NCBI RefSeq assembly: GCF_036057275.1 | Contig: NZ_CP107945.1 | Coordinates: 3,224,001 to 3,288,000 of the forward strand | DNA from: Streptomyces sp. NBC_00390 | GTDB lineage: Bacteria > Actinomycetota > Actinomycetes > Streptomycetales > Streptomycetaceae | Length of the DNA stretch: 64,000 nt | Reading direction: 5' to 3' | The notes under the pieces: generated by a model | Database searches by the model: none | Seen by the model: the letters and a program-made list of their open reading frames with translations, nothing else | Told to the model about the DNA's origin: nothing | In this document: positions 8,037 through 16,465 of the stretch, one piece after another | How the letters are laid out: the number at the start of each line of letters is the position of its first letter | Position numbering within the stretch: the stretch's first letter is position 1 | Made by a program: the position numbers and the translations under genes

Positions 8037-9686
8037 GTGCAGCAGGACCTCATCGCGCGGGCCAACGCGTGGCTGGCGGAGGACCCGGACAGCGAGACCC
8101 GGGACGAACTGGGCAAGCTCATCGAGGCGCAGGACCTCGACGAACTGGCCTCGCGGTTCAGCGGGACGCTGCAGTTCGGCACGGCCGGGCTGCGCGGGGA
8201 ACTCGGGGCCGGGCCGATGCGGATGAACCGGGCCGTGGTCATCCGGGCCGCCGCGGGTCTCGCCGCGTACCTCAGGGCCAAGGGCCAGGGCGACGGTCTC
8301 GTCGTCATCGGCTACGACGCCCGGTACAAGTCCGCCGACTTCGCGCGCGACACCGCCGCCGTCATGGTCGCCGCGGGGCTGCGCGCCGCCGTACTGCCCC
8401 GTCCGCTGCCGACCCCCGTACTCGCCTTCGCCATAAGGCAGTTGGGCGCTGTCGCCGGTGTCGAAGTAACAGCGAGCCACAACCCGCCGCGCGACAACGG
8501 CTACAAGGTCTACCTGGGCGACGGCTCGCAGATCGTGCCGCCCGCCGACGCGGAGATCGCCGCCGAGATCGGCGCGATCCTCAGCCTCGACGACGTACCG
8601 CGCGCCGACGAGGGCTGGGACACGCTCGGCGACGAGGTCGTGAACGCCTATCTGGAGCGTACGGACGCCGTCCTGACCGCCGGTTCGCCGCGGACCGTGC
8701 GTACCGTCTACACGGCCATGCACGGCGTCGGCCGGGACGTCGTCCTCGCGGCGTTCGAGCGCGCCGGGTTCCCCGCCCCCACCCTGGTGCAGGAGCAGGC
8801 CGAGCCCGACCCCGCCTTCCCGACCGTCGCGTTCCCCAATCCCGAGGAGCCGGGCGCGATGGACCTGGCCTTCGAGACCGCCCGCCGGGTCCGGCCGGAC
8901 GTGGTCATCGCCAACGACCCGGACGCGGACCGCTGCGCCGTCGCCGTACCCGACGACAGCGCCGAGGGCGGCTGGCGGATGCTGCGCGGCGACGAGGTCG
9001 GCGCTCTGCTCGCGGAGCACCTGGTGCACAAGGGCGCGCGCGGCACGTTCGCCGAGTCGATCGTGTCCTCGTCCCTGCTGGGGCGGATCGCGGAGGCGGC
9101 GAGGCTCCCGTACGAGGAGACCCTGACCGGCTTCAAGTGGATCGCCCGTGTCGAGGGCCTGCGCTACGGCTACGAGGAGGCCCTCGGCTACTGCGTCGAC
9201 CCCGAGGGCGTACGCGACAAGGACGGCATCACCGCCGCGCTGCTCGTCGCGGAGCTGGTCTCGGAGCTGAAGGAGCAGGGCCGTACGCTCACCGATCTGC
9301 TCGACGACCTCGCCGTGGCACACGGGCTGCACGCCACCGACCAGTTGTCGGTGCGCGTCGAGGACCTGGACATCATCGCCGCCGCGATGCGGGCGCTGCG
9401 GGAGCAGCCGCCGGCGCTGCTCGCGGGACTGCACGTCACGAGCGCCGAGGATCTGAGCCTCGGCACGGACAAGCTGCCGCCGACGGACGGTCTGCGCTAC
9501 TACCTCGACGGCGAGTTCAAGGCCCGTGTCATCGTCCGGCCGAGCGGCACCGAGCCCAAGCTCAAGTGCTACCTGGAGGTCGTGGTGCCGGTTGCCGGCG
9601 CGAGCGAGCTGGGCTCGGCCCGGAGCCGGGCGGCCGAGGTCCTGGCCGGTATCAAGCGGGATCTGGCGGCGGCCGCGGGCATCTGA
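8037..9686 (+). CDS. Alpha-D-phosphohexomutase family enzyme (phosphomannomutase / possible phosphopentomutase)
   Basis: A 549-residue phosphosugar mutase with all four family signatures in order: the phosphoserine loop (VTASHNP), the metal loop (NDPDADR), the sugar-binding loop (GYEEALGY) and the phosphate-binding loop (RPSGTEPK). The serine in TASHNP is the phosphorylated residue. The usual annotation is phosphomannomutase. The length and location, between punA and deoC, fit the PGM2-like branch that includes true phosphopentomutases. No DeoB-type gene is seen nearby, so ribose-1-P to ribose-5-P conversion is my preferred role; this is inference. It has no copy of the nucleoside palindrome of its own. 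Confidence 0.85.
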   Translation: MQQDLIARANAWLAEDPDSETRDELGKLIEAQDLDELASRFSGTLQFGTAGLRGELGAGPMRMNRAVVIRAAAGLAAYLRAKGQGDGLVVIGYDARYKSADFARDTAAVMVAAGLRAAVLPRPLPTPVLAFAIRQLGAVAGVEVTASHNPPRDNGYKVYLGDGSQIVPPADAEIAAEIGAILSLDDVPRADEGWDTLGDEVVNAYLERTDAVLTAGSPRTVRTVYTAMHGVGRDVVLAAFERAGFPAPTLVQEQAEPDPAFPTVAFPNPEEPGAMDLAFETARRVRPDVVIANDPDADRCAVAVPDDSAEGGWRMLRGDEVGALLAEHLVHKGARGTFAESIVSSSLLGRIAEAARLPYEETLTGFKWIARVEGLRYGYEEALGYCVDPEGVRDKDGITAALLVAELVSELKEQGRTLTDLLDDLAVAHGLHATDQLSVRVEDLDIIAAAMRALREQPPALLAGLHVTSAEDLSLGTDKLPPTDGLRYYLDGEFKARVIVRPSGTEPKLKCYLEVVVPVAGASELGSARSRAAEVLAGIKRDLAAAAGI

Positions 9687-9695
9687 CCCGCGGGA

Positions 9696-9750
9696 CCGGC
9701 TCCTGGCCTCGTGCCCGGGCGTATGCGCCCCGCACAAGGCCAGGAGCCGG
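9696..9750. terminator. Bidirectional terminator between the mutase and the PH-domain gene
   Basis: A perfect 14-bp stem, CCGGCTCCTGGCCT (9696-9709) with its complement at 9737-9750. It lies between two convergent genes. Confidence 0.75.
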
Positions 9751-9801
9751 TGCACGGGGCGAGCGTGCGGTTCTCCCCTGGCGGGCGTGCCCTGGACGGC
9801 G

Positions 9802-10434
9802 TCACACCGCGAGCAGGACCGCCAGCAGCACGGCGCCGGCGGCGGCCGGGGCCAGCAGTTCGTACGCCCAGCGGATCTGCGGCTCCCCCGGTGATCCGGG
9901 CTGCGCCGCATGGCGCTCGGCCAGCTCCCGCAGGTCTGCGATGGTCCGGTCGGCCGGTGCCATCCGCGCCTTGGCGTCGGCGACGTCGGCGTGCACCGAG
10001 GTCGTGCCGTGCGGGTCGTCGATCGCCGCCCGAGTCTGACGCCGCGCCGCGCTCTTGCGCTGGCGCAGCGAGACGGGGATCGCCCAGAGCTGGTACTTCT
10101 TGCCCGTCTCGGTGAAGAGCTCGCTCGAGTACCCGGCCCGCACGTCGGCGACGGCCGCCCAGGGCAGGGTGATCGTCCGGAACGGGTTCCTGATCCGGAT
10201 CCGCTCGTCGTCCACGAAGACGGCGGGCCGCAGCGTGAGCATCACGATCAGCGGCAGGAGCAGCAGCGCCGCGGCGAGCGCGAGCCACGGCGTACGCCCC
10301 TCGCCCTGCACGACCGCGTCGACGACGATCCAGGCGGTGAGCACCAGCAGCAGCGCCCCGCCCACCATGCCGCCGGACGAACGGAAGACCCGCTGGGCGG
10401 TGGTGGACTCGGCGGGCGGCTGGGGGCTTGTCAT
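9802..10434 (-). CDS. PH domain-containing membrane protein
   Basis: A 210-residue protein. Two hydrophobic helices (about residues 25-43 and 51-67) are followed by a bacterial PH-like domain (VDDERIRIRNPFRTITLPWAAVADVRAGYSSELFTETGKKYQLWAIPVSLR in family terms; about residues 73-125). A third hydrophobic segment closes the C-terminus. The function of such proteins is unknown. The ATG at 10434 begins a normal membrane protein. The much longer open frame upstream on this strand is antisense to deoC and the aldehyde dehydrogenase and is not real. Confidence 0.75.
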   Translation of the reverse strand: MTSPQPPAESTTAQRVFRSSGGMVGGALLLVLTAWIVVDAVVQGEGRTPWLALAAALLLLPLIVMLTLRPAVFVDDERIRIRNPFRTITLPWAAVADVRAGYSSELFTETGKKYQLWAIPVSLRQRKSAARRQTRAAIDDPHGTTSVHADVADAKARMAPADRTIADLRELAERHAAQPGSPGEPQIRWAYELLAPAAAGAVLLAVLLAV

Positions 10435-10550
10435 GTGTCCGATTCTGCCGTACGTCCCGCTGAGGCTCCTGGCGTGGGTGGACAGGGCCACGGGCCGCGG
10501 CTTGTGTCCGTTTTGGTATCTCTTTTCGAGCAGCCCCCCTGTACAGGCCG

Positions 10551-10569
10551 CTACGCGCGTAGATATGCT
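10551..10569 (+). promoter_or_regulatory. deoC operator (CTACGCGCGTAG, 10551-10562) and -10 (TATGCT, 10564-10569)
   Basis: The palindrome directly abuts the -10 hexamer. The hexamer lies 6 nt before GTG 10576, again the layout of a leaderless promoter. A bound repressor would block RNA polymerase. Confidence 0.8.
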
Positions 10570-10575
10570 CATCTG

Positions 10576-11529
10576 GTGACCATGCCCAGCACCGCACCTG
10601 CATTCGCCGACGTAACCACGTCCGACAGCACACTGCGCCGCTATCTGCACGGGCTGCCCGGCGTCGATCCGGTCGGCCTGGAAGCGCGCGCCGCGTCTCT
10701 CGGCACCCGCTCGATCAAGACCACGGCGAAGGCGTACGCCATCGACCTGGCCATCTCGATGATCGACCTGACGACGCTGGAAGGCGCGGACACCCCGGGC
10801 AAGGTCCGGGCGCTCGCCGCCAAGGCCGTCCGTCCCGATCCGACCGACCGTACGACCCCGACGACCGCAGCGGTCTGCGTCTACCCCGACATGGTGGCCA
10901 CCGCGAAGGAGGCCCTGAAGGGTTCCGGCGTCAAGGTCGCCTCCGTCGCCACCGCCTTCCCGGCCGGCCGCGCGGCGCTCGATGTGAAGCTCGCGGACAC
11001 CCGTGACGCCGTCGCCGCCGGGGCCGACGAGATCGACATGGTGATCGACCGCGGCGCCTTCCTGGCCGGCAGGTACCTGAAGGTGTTCGAGGAGATCCGC
11101 GCCGTGAAGGAGGCCTCGGGCCCGGCCCGGCTCAAGGTCATCTTCGAGACCGGCGAGCTCTCCACGTACGACAACATCCGCCGCGCGTCCTGGCTCGGCA
11201 TGATCGCCGGCGCCGACTTCATCAAGACCTCGACCGGCAAGGTCGCGGTCAACGCCACCCCGGCGAACACCCTGCTGATGCTGGAAGCCGTCCGCGACTT
11301 CCGGGAGCAGACTGGAGTACAGGTGGGCGTGAAGCCCGCCGGAGGCATCCGCACCAGCAAGGACGCGATCAAGTTCCTGGTGCTGGTGAACGAGACCGTC
11401 GGCGCGGACTGGCTGGACAACCACTGGTTCCGTTTCGGCGCCTCCAGCCTGCTGAACGACCTGCTGATGCAGCGCCAGAAGCTGGCGACCGGCCGGTACT
11501 CCGGTCCTGATTACGTGACGGTGGACTGA
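10576..11529 (+). CDS. deoC: Deoxyribose-phosphate aldolase
   Basis: Cleaves 2-deoxyribose-5-phosphate to glyceraldehyde-3-phosphate and acetaldehyde. The 317-residue class I aldolase shows the Schiff-base lysine in IKTSTGK (about residue 217), the second catalytic lysine region KPAGGIRT, and DEIDMVIDRGAFLAG. It is longer than the 250-residue E. coli enzyme because of an N-terminal extension. GTG 10576 is placed by the -10 spacing; ATG 10582 is two codons in. It is the first gene of an operon with two aldehyde dehydrogenase-family genes (6-nt gap to the next), which fits disposal of the acetaldehyde. Confidence 0.93.
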   Translation: MTMPSTAPAFADVTTSDSTLRRYLHGLPGVDPVGLEARAASLGTRSIKTTAKAYAIDLAISMIDLTTLEGADTPGKVRALAAKAVRPDPTDRTTPTTAAVCVYPDMVATAKEALKGSGVKVASVATAFPAGRAALDVKLADTRDAVAAGADEIDMVIDRGAFLAGRYLKVFEEIRAVKEASGPARLKVIFETGELSTYDNIRRASWLGMIAGADFIKTSTGKVAVNATPANTLLMLEAVRDFREQTGVQVGVKPAGGIRTSKDAIKFLVLVNETVGADWLDNHWFRFGASSLLNDLLMQRQKLATGRYSGPDYVTVD

Positions 11530-11535
11530 GCAGAG

Positions 11536-12993
11536 ATGACCATGTCTTTCGAATACGCACCCGCACCCGAGTCGCGCTCCGTCGTCGACATCGCCCCGTC
11601 CTACGGCCTCTTCATCGACGGCGAGTTCACCGAGGCCGCCGACGGCAAGGTGTTCAAGACCGTCTCGCCCTCGAGCGAGGAGGTCCTGTCCGAGATCGCG
11701 CAGGCCGGCAGCGAGGACGTCGACCGCGCCGTGAAGGCCGCCCGCAAGGCGTTCGGGAAGTGGTCGGCGCTGCCGGGCGCGGAGCGCGCGAAGTACCTGT
11801 TCCGTATCGCGCGGATCATCCAGGAGCGCTCGCGCGAGCTGGCCGTCCTGGAGACGCTCGACAACGGCAAGCCGATCAAGGAGACCCGCGACGCGGACCT
11901 CCCCCTGGTCGCGGCGCACTTCTTCTACTACGCGGGCTGGGCCGACAAGCTCGACCACGCCGGGTTCGGGAGGAATCCCCAGCCGCTGGGCGTGGCCGGA
12001 CAGGTCATCCCGTGGAACTTCCCGCTGCTGATGCTGGCGTGGAAGATCGCCCCCGCCCTCGCCACCGGCAACACGGTCGTGCTCAAGCCCGCCGAGACCA
12101 CCCCGCTCTCCGCGCTGTTCTTCGCGGACATCTGCCGGCAGGCCGGTCTGCCGAAGGGCGTCGTCAACATTCTTCCCGGCTACGGGGACGCCGGCGCGGC
12201 GCTCGTCGCGCACCCGGACATCGACAAGGTCGCCTTCACCGGCTCGACCGCGGTGGGCAAGGCGATCGCCCGCGAGATCGCCGGCACCCACAAGAAGGTC
12301 ACGCTGGAGCTGGGCGGCAAGGGCGCCAACATCGTCTTCGACGACGCCCCCATCGACCAGGCTGTCGAGGGCATCGTCAACGGCATCTTCTTCAACCAGG
12401 GCCAGGTCTGCTGCGCGGGCTCGCGCCTGCTGGTCCAGGAGTCGGTCCAGGACGAGCTGCTGGACTCCCTCAAGCGCCGCCTGTCCACGCTGCGCCTCGG
12501 CGACCCGCTGGACAAGAACACCGACATCGGCGCGATCAACTCCGAGGAGCAACTCTCCCGGATCACCTCGCTGGTCGAGGCGGGCGAGGCCGAGGGCGCC
12601 GAGCGCTGGTCCCCGGCCTGCGAGCTGCCCGCCGCCGGCTACTGGTTCGCCCCGACGCTGTTCACGAACGTCACTCAGGCGCACACCATCGCCCGCGACG
12701 AGATCTTCGGCCCCGTACTGTCCGTGCTGACCTTCCGTACGCCGGACGAGGCGGTCGCCAAGGCCAACAACAGCCAGTACGGCCTGTCGGCCGGCATCTG
12801 GACGGAGAAGGGCTCGCGCATCCTGGCGGTCGCGAACAAGCTCCGCGCCGGAGTGGTGTGGGCCAACACGTTCAACAAGTTCGACCCGACCTCGCCGTTC
12901 GGCGGTTACAAGGAGTCGGGCTTCGGCCGCGAGGGCGGTCGCCACGGCCTGGAGGCCTATCTCGCCCCGTCGAGCCCGGAGGGCGAGCACTGA
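11536..12993 (+). CDS. Aldehyde dehydrogenase (full length)
   Basis: NAD(P)-dependent aldehyde dehydrogenase, 485 residues. Catalytic residues are present: the glutamate in LELGGKGANIVF and the cysteine in FFNQGQVCCAG. NAD-binding signatures (PWNFPLLM, KPAETTPLSAL, FTGSTAVGK) and the late EIFGPVLSV and NKFDPTSPFGGYKESGFGREGG motifs are intact. It starts 6 nt after deoC. The likely substrate is acetaldehyde from DeoC; this rests on context only. Confidence 0.92.
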   Translation: MTMSFEYAPAPESRSVVDIAPSYGLFIDGEFTEAADGKVFKTVSPSSEEVLSEIAQAGSEDVDRAVKAARKAFGKWSALPGAERAKYLFRIARIIQERSRELAVLETLDNGKPIKETRDADLPLVAAHFFYYAGWADKLDHAGFGRNPQPLGVAGQVIPWNFPLLMLAWKIAPALATGNTVVLKPAETTPLSALFFADICRQAGLPKGVVNILPGYGDAGAALVAHPDIDKVAFTGSTAVGKAIAREIAGTHKKVTLELGGKGANIVFDDAPIDQAVEGIVNGIFFNQGQVCCAGSRLLVQESVQDELLDSLKRRLSTLRLGDPLDKNTDIGAINSEEQLSRITSLVEAGEAEGAERWSPACELPAAGYWFAPTLFTNVTQAHTIARDEIFGPVLSVLTFRTPDEAVAKANNSQYGLSAGIWTEKGSRILAVANKLRAGVVWANTFNKFDPTSPFGGYKESGFGREGGRHGLEAYLAPSSPEGEH

Positions 12994-13889
12994 TGAGCAA
13001 TGTCGAGCAGCAGCGACTGAGCGTTCTCAAGACCTACAAGCTGTACGTCGGGGGCAAGTTCCCCCGCTCCGAGAGCGGTCGGGTGTACGAGGTGACGGAC
13101 TCCAAGGGCAAGTGGCTGGCCAACGCTCCCCAGTCGTCCCGCAAGGACGCGCGTGACGCGGTCGTCGCGGCGCGCAAGGCATTCGGCGGCTGGTCGGGCG
13201 CGACGGCGTACAACCGCGGCCAGATCCTCTACCGCATCGCCGAGATGCTGGAGGGCCGCAAGAGCCAGTTCGTGCACGAGGTGGCGGACGCGGAGGGCCT
13301 GTCCAAGTCCAAGGCCGCCGCGGTCGTGGAGGACGCGATCGACCGCTGGGTCTGGTACGCGGGCTGGACGGACAAGATCGCGCAGGTGGTGGGCGGTGCG
13401 AACCCGGTCGCGGGCCCGTACTTCAACCTCTCCACCCCGGAGCCCACCGGCGTCGTGGCGATCCTCGCGCCGCAGGGGTCCTCGTTCCTGGGCCTGGTCT
13501 CCGTCGTCGCCCCGGTGATCGCGACCGGCAACACGACCGTGGTGATCGCCAGCGAGAAGTCCCCGCTCCCGGCGCTGTCGCTGGGCGAGGTGCTGGCCAC
13601 CTCAGACCTGCCCGGCGGCGTGGTCAACGTGCTCTCGGGCGGTACGGCCGAGCTGGCGGCGCCGCTCGCCGCCCACCAGGACGTCAACGGCATCGACCTG
13701 ACCGGCGCCGACGACGTGCTGGCCAAGGAGCTCGAGGTCGCGGCCGCTGACAATCTCAAGCGGGTCCTTCGTCCACAGGCTGTGGATTTCTCCGCGGCAC
13801 CGGGCACCCAGCGCCTGACGGCGTTCCTGGAGACGAAGACGGTCTGGCACCCGACCGGCTCGCTCGGCGCGTCCGGCTCGGCGTACTGA
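12993..13889 (+). CDS. Aldehyde dehydrogenase-like protein lacking the catalytic domain
   Basis: A 298-residue ALDH relative that overlaps the previous gene by one base (TGATG) and so is translationally coupled. It aligns with the N-terminal NAD-binding half of its neighbour: LYVGGKFPRSESGR, AARKAFGGW, WVWYAGWTDK, APQGSSFLGL, VIASEKSPLPALSLGEVL. Where the partner has FTGSTAVGK and LELGGKG it has LTGADDVLAK and NLKRVLRPQ, so the catalytic glutamate is gone. The protein ends before any cysteine domain. The frame is clean and the codon use normal, so it looks like a maintained non-catalytic subunit rather than a decayed gene. Confidence 0.85.
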   Translation: MSNVEQQRLSVLKTYKLYVGGKFPRSESGRVYEVTDSKGKWLANAPQSSRKDARDAVVAARKAFGGWSGATAYNRGQILYRIAEMLEGRKSQFVHEVADAEGLSKSKAAAVVEDAIDRWVWYAGWTDKIAQVVGGANPVAGPYFNLSTPEPTGVVAILAPQGSSFLGLVSVVAPVIATGNTTVVIASEKSPLPALSLGEVLATSDLPGGVVNVLSGGTAELAAPLAAHQDVNGIDLTGADDVLAKELEVAAADNLKRVLRPQAVDFSAAPGTQRLTAFLETKTVWHPTGSLGASGSAY

Positions 13890-13905
13890 GAGCCGCACCC
13901 CGTAC

Positions 13906-13943
13906 GAAAGCCCCCACGGTCCCGTCCGGCCGTGGGGGCTTTC
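13906..13943. terminator. Strong terminator of the deoC operon
   Basis: A perfect 14-bp stem, GAAAGCCCCCACGG with its complement at 13930-13943, around a 10-nt loop. It also lies just beyond the end of the convergent gene and can serve both strands. Confidence 0.85.
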
Positions 13944-13976
13944 CTCATGCGCGCCTCATGCCCGCGGTCGCTCGGC

Positions 13977-14396
13977 TCATCCCGGCATCAGTCCGCCGAC
14001 CAGGGGGCCGACGACCGGCAGGTCCGCGATCGCCTGGCCCTTCGTCACATGGTCCGTCACCATCGCCGAGCTCACCGGCTTGAAGTCGGCGACCTGCGTG
14101 CCCACGGCGTTGTTGAGCGGGTCGACGCCCGTGTTCGCGAGCGGGTCGAGCTGAAGGTGCTTGAGCTGGCCGATCCCGCTCACCGAGTTCGTGACCGGAC
14201 CGGTCAACGCCCCTGTCTGACCGGCTCCTGCGACCGAATCGGCCCCGACCGGTGCGGTCGGCAGCGCGACGGGCAGCGCCGGTGCGGCCTGAGCGGCCGC
14301 CGAGCCCGCCCCGAGGGCGGCACCCGCGGCCGCAACGGTCAGACCTGTGCGCAGCAGCGCACGCCGCTTGTTCTTGGAAGCTGCATGACGAGCCAT
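13977..14396 (-). CDS. Small exported protein, unknown function
   Basis: 139 residues. A basic start (MARHAASKNKRRALLRTG) leads into a hydrophobic alanine-rich signal peptide ending near AAAQAAP. The mature part is Pro/Val/Gly-rich and ends in VVGPLVGGLMPG. It resembles the gene at 21274-21696 in length, signal peptide and Gly/Leu/Pro-rich end. Automated annotation sometimes calls such proteins 'ATP-binding', but no nucleotide-binding motif is visible. AGG/AGGAAA upstream of ATG 14396 is a plausible ribosome-binding site. Confidence 0.75.
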   Translation of the reverse strand: MARHAASKNKRRALLRTGLTVAAAGAALGAGSAAAQAAPALPVALPTAPVGADSVAGAGQTGALTGPVTNSVSGIGQLKHLQLDPLANTGVDPLNNAVGTQVADFKPVSSAMVTDHVTKGQAIADLPVVGPLVGGLMPG

Positions 14397-14516
14397 GGAT
14401 TTCCTGCCTTGGTGAGTAATCACAAGCGTACGGACAGTAGTTGAGGTGTGACACTCGATACCAACCGCACCTCCGGGGGGTCCCCTGCGCCGGTCGATGC
14501 GTCACACTTGTCTCCC

Positions 14517-15158
14517 GTGAGTTCCCAACCCATCCCGACCCGCGTCGTACTGCTCGCGGGCCCTTCCGGATCCGGAAAGTCCTCCCTCGCCGCCCGTACC
14601 GGCCTGCCGGTCCTGCGCCTGGACGACTTCTACAAAGAGGGCAACGACCCGACGCTTCCCGTGGTGACGGGCAGCACGGACATCGACTGGGACTCGCCAC
14701 GGTCCTGGGACGCCGACGCGGCCGTCGCCGCGATAGCCGAGCTGTGCCGTACAGGACGCACGAACGTGCCCGTGTACGACATCGCCACCAGCTCCCGGGT
14801 GGACCAGGAGACGCTCGACATCTCCCGTACGCCCCTGTTCGTGGCCGAGGGCATCTTCGCCGCCGAGATCGTGCGGCGCTGCCAGGAACTGGGCCTGCTC
14901 GCCGACGCGCTCTGTCTGCGCGGCCGGCCGTCGACGACGTTCCGCCGCAGGCTGGCGCGGGATCTGCGTGAGGGCCGCAAGTCGGTGCCGTTCCTGCTGC
15001 GCCGCGGCTGGCGGCTGATGCGGGCGGAACGCGGCATCGTGGCGCGCCAGACACAGTTGGGCGCGCACCCCTGTGGCAAGCAGGAGGCACTGGGCCGGCT
15101 CGCGGACGCGGCGGCAGGACGCTGCGTCATGGCGCGGGCGCCCGAGCCCGCCGCGTAG
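14517..15158 (+). CDS. udk: Uridine kinase-like P-loop kinase
   Basis: A P-loop phosphotransferase of the uridine kinase/phosphoribulokinase group. It has Walker A GPSGSGKSS, the LRLDDFYKEG acceptor-site motif, DWDSPRSWD and VAEGIFAAE. The C-terminal part is basic (FRRRLARDLREGRKS). It would salvage uridine or cytidine to the monophosphate, which fits the nucleoside theme of the window. GTG 14517 places the P-loop near residue 15. The frame is open to GTG 14448, which is also possible. It is divergent from the small exported protein gene. Confidence 0.8.
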   Translation: MSSQPIPTRVVLLAGPSGSGKSSLAARTGLPVLRLDDFYKEGNDPTLPVVTGSTDIDWDSPRSWDADAAVAAIAELCRTGRTNVPVYDIATSSRVDQETLDISRTPLFVAEGIFAAEIVRRCQELGLLADALCLRGRPSTTFRRRLARDLREGRKSVPFLLRRGWRLMRAERGIVARQTQLGAHPCGKQEALGRLADAAAGRCVMARAPEPAA

Positions 15159-15264
15159 GCCCTGGTCCGGGCATCGTCACCACGTGGCCCCGGTGCGGGC
15201 ATCGCCGACAGGGCCGCCCGGACAGACCGTGCCGACCCCGCTCCGGCAACCGGCCCGCGGACAT

Positions 15265-15311
15265 GGGAGTGGGGCCGGACAGAACCCCCCGGCCTGTCCG
15301 GCCCCACTCCC
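15265..15311 (+). terminator. Long perfect hairpin after the uridine kinase gene
   Basis: An 18-bp perfect stem (left arm 15265-15282, right arm 15294-15311, beginning GGGAGTGGGGCC) with an 11-nt loop. Confidence 0.85.
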
Positions 15312-15356
15312 TTCTCCCGCGGTGGCCCCCCTTGTCCCCCGTGGGTCCCCCGCTCC

Positions 15357-15572
15357 CGTTGTCTCCCCCGAAACAGCGGGTCCTGCTTCCCCCGTGCTCC
15401 CGCCGTCTCCCCCGAAACAGCGGGCCGTGCTTCCCCCGTGCTCCCGCCGTCTCCCCCGAAACAGCGGGCCGTGCTTCCCCCGTGCTCCCGCCGTCTCCCC
15501 CGAAACAGCGGGCCGTGCTTCCCCCGTGCTCCCGCCGTCTCCCCCGAAACAGCGGGCCGTGCTTCCCCCGTT
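15357..15572. repeat. 44-bp tandem repeat, five copies
   Basis: The marker CGAAACAG recurs at 15369, 15413, 15457, 15501 and 15545, exactly 44 bp apart. Copies 2 to 5 are essentially identical; copy 1 has a few changes. Each unit contains CCCGC...GCGGG arms that could form a small hairpin. As 44 is not a multiple of 3, the array is not coding. It occupies the space between the udk terminator and the end of sigQ. Confidence 0.92.
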
Positions 15573-15576
15573 GCCT

Positions 15577-16308
15577 TCAGGCCACCAGCTCGCCGAAGGA
15601 CTCTTCCTCGTCACGGCCGAAGCTGAGGACGTCGTCCTCGCGCAGCCGGCGGAGCGACCGCCAGATGCTCGACTTCACCGTGCCGACACTGATGTCCAGG
15701 ATCTCCGCGATCTCCGGGTCCGTGCGGCCCTCGTAGTAGCGCAGGACCAGCATCGTCCGCTGGAGTTCGGGAAGCCTGGCGAGCGCCTGCCACAGCACCG
15801 CGCGCAGCTCCGTGCCCCGCATCGCGTCGGTGTCGCCCACCGTCTCCGGCAGCTCCTCCGTGGGGTACTCGTTGAGCTTGCGCCGGCGCCAGGCGCTGAT
15901 GTGCAGATTCGTCATGGTGCGGCGCAGGTAGCCCCCGACCGCCGCCTTGTCGCTGATCCTGTCCCAGGCCCGGTACGTCGAGAACAGCGCGCTCTGCAGC
16001 AGGTCCTCTGCCTCGAACCGGTCCCCGGTCAGGTGGTAGGCGGTCGCGTACAGAGAGGCGCGGCGTTCCTGAACGTAGGCGGTGAACTCCGCCTCCGACG
16101 GGGCCGACCGCTCCCCCGTTACCTCCCCGTACGCCGCCGTGCTGCCGTCGGCAGCCGCGTCAACCACCGTCATGTACGACGGCTTGTGCTGACGCCCGGC
16201 GCTGCGAACGCACCCCCGCCCGTTCACAGCGCCGGACTTCTCCGCGCTCCGCGTGCCGTGGAGACGCGTGACAACTGCGCCTGATGTGCTGCTGTGCAGT
16301 GCGTTCAT
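15577..16308 (-). CDS. sigQ: ECF sigma factor SigQ (SigE-like), divergent from afsQ1
   Basis: A 243-residue extracytoplasmic-function sigma factor. Region 2 is visible (FTAYVQERRASLYATAYHLTGDRFEAEDLLQSALFSTYRAWDR in family terms; about residues 73-115). Region 4 ends in a helix-turn-helix (YYEGRTDPEIAEILDISVGTVKSSIWRSL in part). In S. coelicolor the sigma gene divergent from afsQ1 is sigQ, a target of AfsQ1 that affects antibiotic production. ATG 16308 is the longest credible start; ATG 16173 is an alternative directly before the conserved region. Confidence 0.88.
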   Translation of the reverse strand: MNALHSSTSGAVVTRLHGTRSAEKSGAVNGRGCVRSAGRQHKPSYMTVVDAAADGSTAAYGEVTGERSAPSEAEFTAYVQERRASLYATAYHLTGDRFEAEDLLQSALFSTYRAWDRISDKAAVGGYLRRTMTNLHISAWRRRKLNEYPTEELPETVGDTDAMRGTELRAVLWQALARLPELQRTMLVLRYYEGRTDPEIAEILDISVGTVKSSIWRSLRRLREDDVLSFGRDEEESFGELVA

Positions 16309-16392
16309 CTCGCGCCCCCCGTCGAGTGGAGTCTGCTTCGTCCGTGTGACAAGAAGCTTGCCCCGGCAGTTTCATCGCGCTGTCCGCCGACT

Positions 16393-16408
16393 GTCACAGG
16401 CGCGTCAC
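16393..16408. promoter_or_regulatory. AfsQ1-type binding site (GTNAC-N6-GTNAC)
   Basis: GTCAC-AGGCGC-GTCAC on the plus strand. The published AfsQ1 consensus in S. coelicolor is a direct repeat GTNAC separated by 6 nt; both half-sites match here. The site lies between the divergent sigQ and afsQ1 starts, 70 nt upstream of the latter. Confidence 0.8.
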
Positions 16409-16465
16409 AGCACTTCCGGCTCTTCCGGGACGTCCTCCGGGTCGAACTGGGGCTCCCCCATACGC

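Noticed and set aside
10435..12990. Very long minus-strand open frame continuing upstream of the PH-domain gene
   Set aside because: It is antisense to deoC and the aldehyde dehydrogenase, whose family motifs are unmistakable. High GC leaves the opposite frame open.
15357..15572. CRISPR array
   Set aside because: The 44-bp units are joined head to tail with no unique spacers, and no cas gene is nearby.
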